The notes under the pieces are model-generated. The model was given only the letters and a program-made list of their open reading frames with translations. It was not told the origin of the DNA and did not search any database. A stretch of 64,000 nucleotides of DNA from Chitinophaga oryziterrae (lineage in GTDB: Bacteria; Bacteroidota; Bacteroidia; Chitinophagales; Chitinophagaceae), in NCBI RefSeq assembly GCF_009758125.1, contig NZ_WRXO01000001.1:1240001-1304000 (forward strand), in the 5' to 3' direction. Positions 8,682-16,975 of this stretch are shown one piece after another; the first letter of the stretch is position 1, and each line of letters opens with the position of its first letter. A program made the translations under genes and the position numbers.

Positions 8682-9056
8682 ATGCGTATCATCAAACTTG
8701 TAATGGTATTATTATTTGTGGGTGTAGGTGTTACTATGGCCCAGGCAAAAAAGGGTACTATGGTAACTGCAAAGATCAGTACCCCGACTGTACAATGCGA
8801 ACAGTGTAAGAGTCGTATTGAAAGGTATCTGTTAACAGAAGAGGGCGTCGCTTCTTCCAAGGTGGATTACAAACATGGTATTACTACCGTGAAGTTTTTC
8901 AGTGACCGTACCAACATCGAGAATGTGAAAACGGCTATCGCAAATGCGGGCTATGATGCTGATAACGTAAAGGCAAACGAAGAGTCTTATGCCAAGTTAC
9001 CGACCTGCTGTAAGAAGCCGGAAGATGGTGGTGGAGAAGATAAGAAAAAGCACTAA
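8682..9056 (+). CDS. Secreted heavy-metal-associated (HMA) domain protein
   Basis: 124 residues: a signal peptide (about 1-22), then an HMA-type ferredoxin-like domain with the metal-binding pair C39 and C42 in TVQCEQCKSRI, and a tail with a CC pair followed by a Lys/His-rich end. The pattern suggests binding of Cu(I) or a similar soft metal in the periplasm. No transporter or regulator lies next to it, so its partner is unknown. A strong stem-loop follows. Confidence 0.8.
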   Translation: MRIIKLVMVLLFVGVGVTMAQAKKGTMVTAKISTPTVQCEQCKSRIERYLLTEEGVASSKVDYKHGITTVKFFSDRTNIENVKTAIANAGYDADNVKANEESYAKLPTCCKKPEDGGGEDKKKH

Positions 9057-9081
9057 ATCCAAAGACGGACATATATAAAAA

Positions 9082-9114
9082 AATCCCCCTGGTTTTAAAT
9101 CAGGGGGATTTTTT
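9082..9114. terminator. Bidirectional terminator
   Basis: AATCCCCCTG (9082-9091) pairs perfectly with CAGGGGGATT (9101-9110). A-run on the left and T-run on the right make it functional for both the rightward HMA gene and the leftward lipoprotein gene. Confidence 0.88.
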
Positions 9115-9157
9115 ATATATGCCCGTCAAAAATAAATCTTTGATTTTTATACTTTTG

Positions 9158-9613
9158 TCAAAAGAAATTCAACGGTTGCTTTGTCTCACATTTTATAGGG
9201 AAAGGTAAAAACACCCCTCCTTTACCCACCTTACAATTTCCTGTTGCCTTAATAGTTACCTCTTTATTCATGAAAGCGCCAAGGGCATTTTTGAACACAT
9301 TCTCCATATTGATCTCCAGTTTTACCGGAAAGTAAAAAGTGTCCTTTGCCGGAATATAGATCATTGTGTCCTGGACGGAATGACCTACCTGGGTATCGTC
9401 GAAGAAAAGATCAAAGTTGGCATCTTTGAGTTTCAGGTTAAAACTGTTGGGGTTATAATAAGATAAGGTCATCTCAACGATGCTTTTTGAAAAGCCGAGG
9501 TTGCCGACTTTAAATCCTGCTACTCTCACAAATTGGAGGTCCTTCACTTTTTCGCAGGAAGCGGCCATTCCCCAGATAGCCAAAATAAAAATGCTCAGTC
9601 TGATATATTTCAT
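9158..9613 (-). CDS. Putative LEA type 2 (WHy-like) lipoprotein
   Basis: 151 residues. The N-terminus is a hydrophobic signal ending in AASC (Cys20), which resembles a lipobox without a perfect -3 residue. The rest is beta-rich, with VEMTLSYYNPNSFNLKLKDANF resembling the LEA-2/WHy domain (the YNPN motif is typical). Such proteins are probably envelope-anchored; function unknown. It is a single gene convergent with the HMA gene. Confidence 0.7.
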   Translation of the reverse strand: MKYIRLSIFILAIWGMAASCEKVKDLQFVRVAGFKVGNLGFSKSIVEMTLSYYNPNSFNLKLKDANFDLFFDDTQVGHSVQDTMIYIPAKDTFYFPVKLEINMENVFKNALGAFMNKEVTIKATGNCKVGKGGVFLPFPIKCETKQPLNFF

Positions 9614-9986
9614 GACAAATGATCTAAGTGATATTTTCTCAAACCTACATGAAAGTATATAGATCTCAAAAAGAGGATGGGTGAATTATGAAAGTTTTAA
9701 CCAGGGCTGGTGTATTACTGCTGAGATAAAAGTCCTCTACTTAACATTTTGCTTTAAGTGCAAAACCTGTTGAAAATGAACAAAAAAGGTACTAAATAGT
9801 TTAGTAAATTTGCGGCGGATTATCTTTTGGTTTTATAGCATGGATTGCTAAAAAGGATAGCATATTTTAAATTGTTCTATGAATTGTTTTACAGTTACTT
9901 ACAATTAATTGTTAAGTAATTAATCATAACTGATACAATGGTTCAGAACACCTGTATTTACATAATAACCACTAAATTTAGACGAT
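9614..9986. other. Intergenic region upstream of the WbqC-like gene
   Basis: 373 bases with no gene. It contains a 17-base dyad at 9790-9806 and an exact TAnnTTTG box (TAAATTTG) at 9805-9812. These would start a transcript with a leader of about 165 bases for the gene at 9987. The remainder is AT-rich and featureless to inspection. Confidence 0.55.
9790..9812 (+). promoter_or_regulatory. Dyad operator candidate overlapping a -7 promoter box
   Basis: TACTAAA-TAG-TTTAGTA (9790-9806) is a perfect 7-3-7 inverted repeat whose last two bases are the first two of the -7 box TAAATTTG (9805-9812). A bound dimeric repressor would block polymerase. A near-identical arrangement exists at 25746-25768. 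Confidence 0.5.
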
Positions 9987-10619
9987 ATGGCAGTTGATAC
10001 TACAAAATCAACATTACTAATTGAATCTCAATACTTTCCAAATATTACCTATTATAAAACTTTAATTAACCTCGATATATTATTGATAGAAAGATATGAA
10101 CACTATCAGAAGCTGAGTTTTCGTAATCGCTGTTATATAGCCGGACCAAACGGACGCATTCTTTTGAGTGTTCCTCTGGCCAGAGGAAAAAACCAGCGGA
10201 CGGTCATGAAGGATGTGAGAATCAGCAATGAAGAAAAATGGCAGGGACAACATTGGAAGACTTTGGTATCTGCTTACCGTCGTTCTCCCTGGTTCGAATA
10301 TCATGAAGAGTCGCTGGGAAAATTATATGAACAGCCTGCTGAGTTTCTGCTCGACTGGAACATGGCATGTTTTGAATGGGCCAATAATGTAATTGGGTTA
10401 AGTCATCCGGTAGCTTTTACAGATACATATAATAAGGAACCCGATCCGGGAATTACCGATTTAAGAGATACCATGTCTCCGTCTGAGACCATTCCGGGGG
10501 ATACCGGCCCTGTTTATACCCAGGTTTTCCAGGAAAGGGTGGGTTTTATGCCAAATCTGAGTATCCTGGACCTTATTTTCTGTGAGGGAAGACGCAGTCT
10601 GGAGTTACTTAAATTATAG
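9987..10619 (+). CDS. WbqC-like family protein
   Basis: 210 residues matching the WbqC-like family, which occurs in polysaccharide (O-antigen) gene clusters and elsewhere. The N-terminal segment LLIESQYFPNITYYKTLINL and the following RNRCYIAGPNGRILLSVPL block are characteristic, although the biochemical role is not established. No glycosyltransferase genes are nearby, so a link with surface polysaccharide cannot be drawn from context. No signal peptide is present. Confidence 0.8.
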   Translation: MAVDTTKSTLLIESQYFPNITYYKTLINLDILLIERYEHYQKLSFRNRCYIAGPNGRILLSVPLARGKNQRTVMKDVRISNEEKWQGQHWKTLVSAYRRSPWFEYHEESLGKLYEQPAEFLLDWNMACFEWANNVIGLSHPVAFTDTYNKEPDPGITDLRDTMSPSETIPGDTGPVYTQVFQERVGFMPNLSILDLIFCEGRRSLELLKL

Positions 10620-10703
10620 AAATTGACGATATGTAAAAGTCGTTAATGTATTGATAAGGAGTGAATTAAGCTAATATCTAACCGTTTAAAAAAAAGTAGA
10701 AAT

Positions 10704-10739
10704 TTTTGTCCCCTCAATAGGACAAAATATTTAGCTTTG
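10704..10739 (+). promoter_or_regulatory. Promoter and operator candidate of the arginine decarboxylase gene
   Basis: TAGCTTTG at 10732-10739 is an exact -7 box, with TTTG at 10705-10708 as a -33 element (23-base spacing, slightly long). A perfect inverted repeat TTTTGTCC-N8-GGACAAAA (10704-10727) spans the -33 box and most of the spacer, where a regulator could compete with sigma factor. The predicted leader is about 100 bases. Confidence 0.5.
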
Positions 10740-10846
10740 CAACCAATTTTGCTGGGTTCCGAACTGACGTAGGTGTGTAAACCAGGAGTTTTCCAGCGAG
10801 GGTTGTGATTGCTTTTTCTAATCCTAAAATTTTTCCCGGGTTTTAA

Positions 10847-12247
10847 ATGAACAGCACCTACACAGATCTCGTTAATCAAACCTTTGAGTTTCCGCAGGAA
10901 GGCTTTGATGTAAAGAACAACTACCTTGAATTCAATGATTTGAATATCAAGGCATTGATTGACAAGTACGGCACACCTTTCAAGCTAACTTACCTCCCAA
11001 AGATCGGGATGCAGGTAAATAAGGCCAAGAAGATGTTCCAGGATGCAATTAAGAAGAACAAGTACGAAGGCAATTATTATTACTGCTATTGTACCAAGAG
11101 TTCACACTTCTCCTTTATAATGGAGGAGACACTCAAGCATGGCGTTCATATTGAAACATCCTTTGCATATGACATTGATATTATCAATAAGTTATATGAG
11201 CGTAAGAAGATCAATAAAGAGACGAAGATTATCTGTAACGGTTATAAGACAAAACCTTACACCCGTGCAATTTCAAAATTGATCAACACCGGGTTTAAGA
11301 ATGTAATTCCGGTACTGGATAACAGGGAAGAACTGGAAGACTATAAGAAGTTTGTCCGGTCAAAAGAAAAGGTAAAACTCGGTTTGCGTATCGCAGCGGA
11401 AGAAGAACCTAGCTTTGATTTTTATACTTCCCGCCTGGGTGTTCCTTCCCGTGATGTACTGGAGTTTTATGTGGACAAGATCAAAGGCAACGAGAAGTTC
11501 GAGCTGAAAATGCTTCACTTCTTTATGAATAAAGGTATCAAAGATGATATCTATTATTGGAGCCAGTTTAACAGGGTGATCAACCTTTACTGCCAGCTGA
11601 AGAAGATTTGTCCGGAGCTGGATAGTATAAATGTTGGGGGTGGATTCCCGATTAAACACTCCCTTGGTTTTGACTATGACTACAATTATATCGTAAATGA
11701 GATTGTAGCCAACATCAAAAGCATGTGTAAGAAGAATAAAGTGCCGGTACCTGATATTTATACAGAGTTCGGTTCCTTTACCGTAGGCGAAAGCGGTGCG
11801 GTAATATATAGTGTGGTTGGAGAAAAGATGCAGAACGACAGGGAGATCTGGTATATGATAGACAGTTCGTTTATCACCACTTTACCGGATACCTGGGGCA
11901 TCGGAGAAAAGTTCCTGATGTTGCCCATTAATAAATGGGACCAGGAATACCAGGAGGTCCACCTGGGAGGGTTAACCTGTGACGGGTACGACTTCTATAC
12001 ATCAGAAGAGCATATCAACGCAGTGTTTTTGCCCAAGCAGCAGGGACATGAAGAGCCTCTGTATATAGGATTCTTCCATACAGGTGCTTATCAGGACCAG
12101 TTGAGCGGTTATGGCGGTATTAAACACTGCCTGATCCCATCACCGAAACACGTAATTGTAGGATATGACAAGAATGGGCAGCTGAAAGACTGGCTGTATG
12201 CCAAGGAACAGAGCGCCCAGAGCATGTTAAAGATTTTGGGTTATTAA
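10847..12247 (+). CDS. speA: Arginine decarboxylase, Bacteroidota type (group IV PLP decarboxylase)
   Basis: 466 residues of the ornithine/DAP/arginine decarboxylase group with an alanine-racemase-type barrel. The PLP lysine is the K in YCYCTKSSHFSF (about residue 85). The glycine-rich phosphate-binding loop is seen as SINVGGGFPIKH, and the C-terminal region holds FFHTGAYQDQLSGYGG. It should convert L-arginine to agmatine for polyamine synthesis. It is shorter than the ~630-residue E. coli SpeA, as in related phyla members annotated this way. Its substrate is inferred from family membership only; other basic amino acids remain possible. No agmatinase gene is nearby. Confidence 0.75.
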   Translation: MNSTYTDLVNQTFEFPQEGFDVKNNYLEFNDLNIKALIDKYGTPFKLTYLPKIGMQVNKAKKMFQDAIKKNKYEGNYYYCYCTKSSHFSFIMEETLKHGVHIETSFAYDIDIINKLYERKKINKETKIICNGYKTKPYTRAISKLINTGFKNVIPVLDNREELEDYKKFVRSKEKVKLGLRIAAEEEPSFDFYTSRLGVPSRDVLEFYVDKIKGNEKFELKMLHFFMNKGIKDDIYYWSQFNRVINLYCQLKKICPELDSINVGGGFPIKHSLGFDYDYNYIVNEIVANIKSMCKKNKVPVPDIYTEFGSFTVGESGAVIYSVVGEKMQNDREIWYMIDSSFITTLPDTWGIGEKFLMLPINKWDQEYQEVHLGGLTCDGYDFYTSEEHINAVFLPKQQGHEEPLYIGFFHTGAYQDQLSGYGGIKHCLIPSPKHVIVGYDKNGQLKDWLYAKEQSAQSMLKILGY

Positions 12248-12274
12248 AAAAATGGGTTAGTAATCCACTTAAAT

Positions 12275-12304
12275 ACCTCGCGACTCCTCGCGAGGTTATT
12301 TTTT
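12275..12304 (+). terminator. Terminator of the arginine decarboxylase gene
   Basis: ACCTCGCG (12275-12282) pairs with CGCGAGGT (12289-12296) and is followed by TATTTTTT. A second perfect hairpin follows immediately at 12296-12324. Confidence 0.88.
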
Positions 12305-12324
12305 GCCTGTAGGGCAAAAAATAA
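12296..12324. repeat. Second hairpin directly after the terminator
   Basis: TTATTTTTTGCC (12296-12307) and GGCAAAAAATAA (12313-12324) form a perfect 12-bp stem with a five-base loop. The left arm includes the T-run of the preceding terminator, so the two hairpins exclude each other at their junction. Confidence 0.7.
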
Positions 12325-12593
12325 GGCTCCCCCGAATAACAGAAGAGCCCATTCCTAGGCATAGGTTACATCAAAAGCATAAAAGGAAAATAAGACAAAG
12401 GGATAAATGGCGTTTCGTATAGGGAAATAAGACTTCAAAAAGGTGAGGCGGTATAGGAACAATAAGACCGGCTTATTTGATAATTCAAAGGTAGCCTGAC
12501 TTAAGCAACTAAGAAATACCCGAAAGTTGTAATTTTTCTATTGGGGCAGGACAGTATTGGTCTTATCCTCACACGCTCGTGTAGGGGGGCCTG

Positions 12594-13421
12594 TTAGTTT
12601 TCCGGCAATCTTCCCGCATCCAGGTAATCGATCGCACTTTCGCATTGCTTTTCGATTTCTCCCAGGCAGGCTTCCAGCAGTTCCTTATTACCATCCAGGT
12701 ATTTGGATTTTCCGGAACGGGACAGTCCTTTCAGTATAATGAATTGTTTTGTAAGATGTTGATTAAGAAGAGAAGAGTGTTGTTTCTGCTTCTGCAGGGT
12801 CAGTTTCTCTTCATAGATGAAGATGTTACGGTAGTGCGCTCCCAGCACCCTTATAAGGAACAGGATGAATAGTCCGGACATCAGTGGCACTGTAAAGGCA
12901 CCTGTTTCGACTACATGTACAGGTATTATATGATGTATGTTTAACCAGGCGGCCAGGTAAAGGTAACCGCATACGAGGCCACCCATTAAAAGAGTGGTAA
13001 CCATGTTGGTAGTAATAAAACAGAACAGGATACTTAACAACCACATCATAATATAAGGGGACGTAGTTGCCTGGTTATTGAAAAAGGACGAAACCATCGG
13101 AATGAGCAGCGTTGTTAAAGTTGCCAGTATGCTGACAGTTTTATTGGACACCCCCTTGTTAAGAAGTAATAAGCCAGATAATAAACATATCATGAAAACT
13201 GGTAATAAAAGCAAATCCGTGGTATTTTGGTTATACAGGGAAATCAGGGATTCTGGTATTAAAAGCAGTATATGGAAGAACAGATAATCGAATATCAGCT
13301 TGTAATTACAGTGTTCCCGGCTGTCGGTAATTGACTGCAAAGCATTGCCTATCACTGCATTTTCAGCAGCGTTATAGACTTTTACAGTCAATGATCTTAT
13401 CCTGTTAAATAAATGCGGCAT
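12594..13421 (-). CDS. Six-helix membrane protein with a helical cytoplasmic tail
   Basis: The ATG at 13421 (275 residues) is preferred over one 45 codons upstream, because the upstream extension runs back towards a terminator-like hairpin and lacks coherent composition. About six hydrophobic segments lie between residues 43 and 197. A ~75-residue polar, helix-rich tail follows that resembles the linker and dimerisation region of sensor kinases. No phosphoacceptor His box and no ATPase domain follow. It may be a kinase-less receptor or a remnant of one. I do not recognise a named family. Confidence 0.6.
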   Translation of the reverse strand: MPHLFNRIRSLTVKVYNAAENAVIGNALQSITDSREHCNYKLIFDYLFFHILLLIPESLISLYNQNTTDLLLLPVFMICLLSGLLLLNKGVSNKTVSILATLTTLLIPMVSSFFNNQATTSPYIMMWLLSILFCFITTNMVTTLLMGGLVCGYLYLAAWLNIHHIIPVHVVETGAFTVPLMSGLFILFLIRVLGAHYRNIFIYEEKLTLQKQKQHSSLLNQHLTKQFIILKGLSRSGKSKYLDGNKELLEACLGEIEKQCESAIDYLDAGRLPEN

Positions 13422-13511
13422 AGGCCTTATGGTTATATGGCAAATTATTCTATAAAAACAGGATACTTGTTCAACGTTTGTGTGAATTATGGAAAGGGGT
13501 ATAAATAAGAA

Positions 13512-13539
13512 GTCCTTCCCGGTTTTACCCGGGAAGGAC
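13512..13539 (-). terminator. Terminator-like hairpin downstream of hsp20
   Basis: GTCCTTCCCGG (13512-13522) pairs perfectly with CCGGGAAGGAC (13529-13539) around a six-base loop. On the minus strand it is followed by a short T-rich stretch, so it can end the Hsp20 transcript 170 bases after its stop. Confidence 0.7.
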
Positions 13540-13555
13540 ATATACAACTGTATCA

Positions 13556-13690
13556 CATCTCTTCACATCACTTTCACGTTCCAATCTTCACATCCCTGTC
13601 ACATTATCACCTCACATCCCTTTCACATTTCCAATCTTCACATCTTTATCACATTATCTCCTCACATCGCTGTCACATTTCCGTTCCGCA
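13556..13690. repeat. Imperfect ~50-bp tandem repeat rich in TCACAT
   Basis: Units at about 13572-13620 and 13621-13670 share CCAATCTTCACATC, then CACATTAT and CTCACATC, with partial units on both sides. Within each unit TCACAT recurs every 10-12 bases, about ten times in all. It lies between the hsp20 stop (13706) and its hairpin, so it would be part of the hsp20 3' untranslated region. Confidence 0.75.
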
Positions 13691-13705
13691 CTTCTCTGTC
13701 ACAAC

Positions 13706-14167
13706 CTATTCTACCACGATGGCTTTCACTGGATCTTGTATATTCTCTTTTTTAGATAAGGTCACTTTCAAAATCCCGTTCTCGTATTTAGCCTGAATCT
13801 TAGCAGCATCTACCTGTTCGTTTAAGGTAAAGGAACGTTTGAATGAGCGGAAACTGAATTCACGACGGATCTGTTTCTGGTTTTCATCCTTGGTTTCTGC
13901 TTCTTTTTCTCTCTCAGCACTAACAGTTAATACCTTGTTTTCCAGGCTGATCTTAAAGTCTTCCTTGTTTAATCCTGGTACTAACAGGTCAAGAACATAT
14001 GCTTCTTTCGTTTCAAGAATGTTTACCGGAGGATGAGCGCCGAAGAAATCAGCAGTGTTAAAATCGTCCTTGATAAACTTGTTGAGGTTGGCGCCGTTAA
14101 AGATTTCTTCTACTAAGCCACCAAATGATTTTGCTACCGGAGTGTTGTTGAATTTTACGTAAGTCAT
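13706..14167 (-). CDS. Small heat-shock protein, Hsp20/alpha-crystallin family
   Basis: 153 residues. The alpha-crystallin domain covers roughly residues 45-145, including VNILETKEAYVLDLLVPGL near the start and the conserved late motif AKYENGILKVTLSKKE. The final residues form a short tail (KAIVVE) in place of a clear IxI motif. It is an ATP-independent holdase that binds unfolding proteins in the cytoplasm. Single gene, with an unusual repeat tract in its 3' region. Confidence 0.93.
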   Translation of the reverse strand: MTYVKFNNTPVAKSFGGLVEEIFNGANLNKFIKDDFNTADFFGAHPPVNILETKEAYVLDLLVPGLNKEDFKISLENKVLTVSAEREKEAETKDENQKQIRREFSFRSFKRSFTLNEQVDAAKIQAKYENGILKVTLSKKENIQDPVKAIVVE

Positions 14168-14397
14168 GATTATAAGTTTTTAATGTTTTTTGAAAATTTA
14201 TCGATACTCACTACTAAGCAAACGGGATACCATGCCATTAAACCTGCTATTTTGCTATGAAACATATAACTTGTACAGACTTTTTGTCACTTTCATGTTT
14301 GAATTGTTGACAGAAAGTCATATTCATTCAAGTTTTTCTATTTATCCCCTGATTGATTAACTTTGTAAAAACTTAAGAACAAAAAAATTGTATTAAT

Positions 14398-14811
14398 ATG
14401 TATCCAGCAGAACTTGTAATGCCAATGAAGGCAGAGTTAACAGATAACGGATTTGAAGAATTGCTGACATCTGATAAGGTTGACGAGATATTGAAGAAGG
14501 AGGGAACTACTCTGGTAATGATCAATTCTGTATGTGGTTGCTCTGCAGGTACTGCCCGTCCGGGAGTATTACTGGCTGTAGCACATAGCGAAAAGAAACC
14601 AGACAGGCTGACTACCAGTTTCGCAGGCTTTGACTTAGCTGCTATTCAGCAGATCCGTTCACACCTGTTACCTTACCCTCCGTCCTCTCCGGCAATCGCT
14701 TTATTTAAAGACGGACAGTTAGTACACTTTATTGAGCGTCATATGATTGAAGGCCGCCCGGCTCAGATGATCGCGGCTAACCTGGCAGATGCTTTTGAAC
14801 AGTACTGCTAA
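14398..14811 (+). CDS. BrxA/BrxB family bacilliredoxin
   Basis: 137 residues with the CGC motif at positions 46-48 in SVCGCSAGTARPG, characteristic of the YphP/YqiW (BrxA/BrxB) family. In bacilli these thioredoxin-fold proteins remove bacillithiol from S-bacillithiolated proteins, and some Bacteroidota make bacillithiol. The later DGQLVHFIERHMIEGR segment is also typical. TAACTTTG at 14358-14365 matches a -7 box 33 bases before the ATG. Confidence 0.88.
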   Translation: MYPAELVMPMKAELTDNGFEELLTSDKVDEILKKEGTTLVMINSVCGCSAGTARPGVLLAVAHSEKKPDRLTTSFAGFDLAAIQQIRSHLLPYPPSSPAIALFKDGQLVHFIERHMIEGRPAQMIAANLADAFEQYC

Positions 14812-14827
14812 TATCTGACGTATAAGA

Positions 14828-14874
14828 AAATGCTTAATACAGGAACGTGGAATACGTTATTGTATTAAGCATTT
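14828..14874 (+). terminator. Hairpin after the bacilliredoxin gene
   Basis: AAATGCTTAATACA (14828-14841) pairs over 14 bases with TGTATTAAGCATTT (14861-14874), and the loop has its own AACGT/ACGTT stem. The T tract is short, so it is a terminator or a transcript-stabilising end. Confidence 0.6.
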
Positions 14875-14999
14875 GACGTTAAGTATAAATATCATTTGGA
14901 ATTTGTAATTTTTCCAACTTACTTTGGTGGTTTGATTTTCCTTTCGACTAATTCGGCTTTGTTCATAGGGAAATTTCAGATCACCAATTTTTTTTGGCT

Positions 15000-16298
15000 A
15001 TGTATCCTAATCTTTATTACGCATTTAAAGACCTGTTCGGTCTGGATCTTCCTTTTTTTAAACTCTTTCAGACATTTGGCTTCTTTGTAGCCATTGCTTT
15101 CCTGGCAGCAGCTTATGTTTTATCAAGCGAGTTGAAAAGGAAGGAGCAATTGGGATTGTTGCATGGTGTGCAGGAGAAAATAACAGTGGGTAAGCCGGTG
15201 GGCATGACGGAAATACTCCTTCATGCAGTGCTTGGTTTTGTACTGGGATACAAAATATTAGGTGTAGCATTGAACTGGGCGGAAGCTTCCCAGGATTTCC
15301 AGTCCTTTATATTATCTACAAGGGGTAGCTGGCAGGGTGGTATCGTACTGGGAATCGTATTTGGGTTCTTTAAGTACAGAAGCGCTAAAAAGCAGCAATT
15401 ACCTAAACAGGAAGTACGTACTATCATGGTGATGCCTCATCAGCGGGTACCTGATTTTACGGTGCAGGCAGCAGTAGCCGGTTTGATAGGCGCCAAGATT
15501 TTCCACAACCTGGAGAACTGGGGCGACTTTGTACAGGACCCTATCGGAGCGCTGACCTCTTTCAGCGGATTAACCTTTTACGGTGGACTGATAGTCGCTG
15601 CTGTGGTAATCATTCGTTATGCAAGATCAAAACAGATCAATATTTTTCATTTGGTAGATAGCTCCGGGCCGGCATTGATGCTGGCTTACGGTATTGGCCG
15701 TATGGGCTGTCATTTTTCCGGAGACGGAGACTGGGGTATCTATAACAGCAGTTATGTAACCGATGCCACCGGAAAGGTGACACAGGTAGATCCCGCCAAA
15801 TTTCAGGAAGTTGTAAAAGGCAGTGAGCAATTCTTTACAAGACAGTATGCCAGTCTGGAACATATCCCGCATGCTCCTTTTGTAAAACCGGGAGCATTGA
15901 GCTTTTTACCCGACTGGTTCTTTGCATATGGTTATCCGCATAACGTAATTAATGAAGGTGTGCAGATGGCGGGTTGTACCGGCAAGTACTGCAGTGTGTT
16001 ACCGGTAGCCGTATATCCTACAGCGTTGTACGAGATCATTGCCTGCCTGATATTGTTCTTTATATTATGGAGTATCCGTAAAAAGATTACAGTACCTGGT
16101 GTAATATTCGGCATCTACCTGATGATGAATGGTGTAGAAAGATTCTTTGTAGAGAAGATCAGGGTAAATACTAAATATGATATTTTCGGATTTCACCCTA
16201 CTCAGGCTGAAATCATTTCTACTTTGTTGGTAATTGGCGGAGCCGTGTTGATCTGGTATAGCCGTAAAGTGTTTAATGCAGCTAAAACGAGGTCCTAA
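15000..16298 (+). CDS. lgt: Prolipoprotein diacylglyceryl transferase
   Basis: 432 residues (ATG at 15000; an in-frame TTG lies two codons upstream). Multiple membrane helices and the Lgt signature GRMGCHFSGDGDWG near residue 235 identify the enzyme that moves diacylglycerol from phosphatidylglycerol to the lipobox Cys of prolipoproteins. It is longer than E. coli Lgt (291), with an insert between the signature and the final helices, as in other Bacteroidota. The hemerythrin gene follows after two bases. Confidence 0.9.
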   Translation: MYPNLYYAFKDLFGLDLPFFKLFQTFGFFVAIAFLAAAYVLSSELKRKEQLGLLHGVQEKITVGKPVGMTEILLHAVLGFVLGYKILGVALNWAEASQDFQSFILSTRGSWQGGIVLGIVFGFFKYRSAKKQQLPKQEVRTIMVMPHQRVPDFTVQAAVAGLIGAKIFHNLENWGDFVQDPIGALTSFSGLTFYGGLIVAAVVIIRYARSKQINIFHLVDSSGPALMLAYGIGRMGCHFSGDGDWGIYNSSYVTDATGKVTQVDPAKFQEVVKGSEQFFTRQYASLEHIPHAPFVKPGALSFLPDWFFAYGYPHNVINEGVQMAGCTGKYCSVLPVAVYPTALYEIIACLILFFILWSIRKKITVPGVIFGIYLMMNGVERFFVEKIRVNTKYDIFGFHPTQAEIISTLLVIGGAVLIWYSRKVFNAAKTRS

Positions 16299-16300
16299 CT

Positions 16301-16726
16301 ATGCAACGTCATACTACTTTAATACCCTTATCTCAGGAACATCAACGTTTACTATTTGTATGCCGTTATCTGAAAAAGGATGCAGCTCCTTATGAAGGGT
16401 TTCCGCTGGAAACAGATGCAAAGCTGGCTTATATAGTAAAAGTGTTCCAGGAAGTAATGGTACCACATATCCAGAAAGAAGAATACCTTTTTGAGTTATG
16501 CCTGGGAAAAAACGAAGAAATAGATACACTTATTAATGAACTGACCCGGGAACATTCTTTAATATCCCGTATGTACAGTGCCCTTACAGATACTACGGAT
16601 ATGATTGATGCGATGGACCTGCTGGCCAGAAGCCTGGAAGAACATATCCGGAAAGAGGAAAGGGTCTTCTTTGAAAAGGTACAGGAGCTGTTGCCGCAGG
16701 TGCTGGAGCAGATCAACTGGGAATAG
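16301..16726 (+). CDS. Hemerythrin-domain protein
   Basis: 141 residues forming a four-helix bundle with likely metal ligands: SQEHQRLL early, PHIQKEEYLF, LTREHSLISRMYS and EEHIRKEERVFFEKV. The HxxxE spacings match hemerythrin-like cation-binding domains that carry a diiron centre. Such proteins bind O2 or NO, or help repair Fe-S clusters. It is co-transcribed with lgt by position; a functional link is not evident. Confidence 0.85.
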   Translation: MQRHTTLIPLSQEHQRLLFVCRYLKKDAAPYEGFPLETDAKLAYIVKVFQEVMVPHIQKEEYLFELCLGKNEEIDTLINELTREHSLISRMYSALTDTTDMIDAMDLLARSLEEHIRKEERVFFEKVQELLPQVLEQINWE

Positions 16727-16748
16727 TTATACTATACATTATTATATG

Positions 16749-16782
16749 GCCTCACAATGATGCATTGTGGGGCTTTTTTTTT
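16749..16782 (+). terminator. Terminator of the lgt-hemerythrin operon
   Basis: A stem GCCTCACAATG / CATTGTGGGGC around ATG is followed by nine T residues. Confidence 0.9.
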
Positions 16783-16975
16783 GTCTTATAAGGAGCCGTC
16801 CTGAACTCGTTCCGGATATAAATAAACTAATCCAGCTCCCGAAAGTTTGTAACCAAATCTGCGCAAAAACGTCTTTAACTTAAAATTTACCAATCATCCC
16901 TATCTGGGAACCGTTTATGTAAAAACATGTACTATGCGATACACACTACCTATCTTTACACTGTAGTTTAGAAAG

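Larger units (their letters stand above)
12248..12593. other. Intergenic region between convergent genes
   Basis: 346 bases without a gene. Apart from the two hairpins at its left end, it holds only AT-rich sequence with no reading frame, tRNA or repeat that I could recognise. Confidence 0.5.

Noticed and set aside
12248..12593. Non-coding RNA gene
   Set aside because: Only two terminal hairpins are visible; no promoter box or longer conserved structure could be supported.
13422..13556. N-terminal extension of the membrane protein starting at 13421
   Set aside because: The extension reaches into the hsp20 terminator hairpin and lacks a plausible domain; the ATG at 13421 is preferred.
13556..13690. 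CRISPR array
   Set aside because: Repeats are imperfect, contiguous, without unique spacers, and no cas genes are near.
14398..14811. BREX component, because of the name BrxA/BrxB
   Set aside because: The CGC bacilliredoxin motif shows a thiol redox protein; the shared abbreviation is coincidental.
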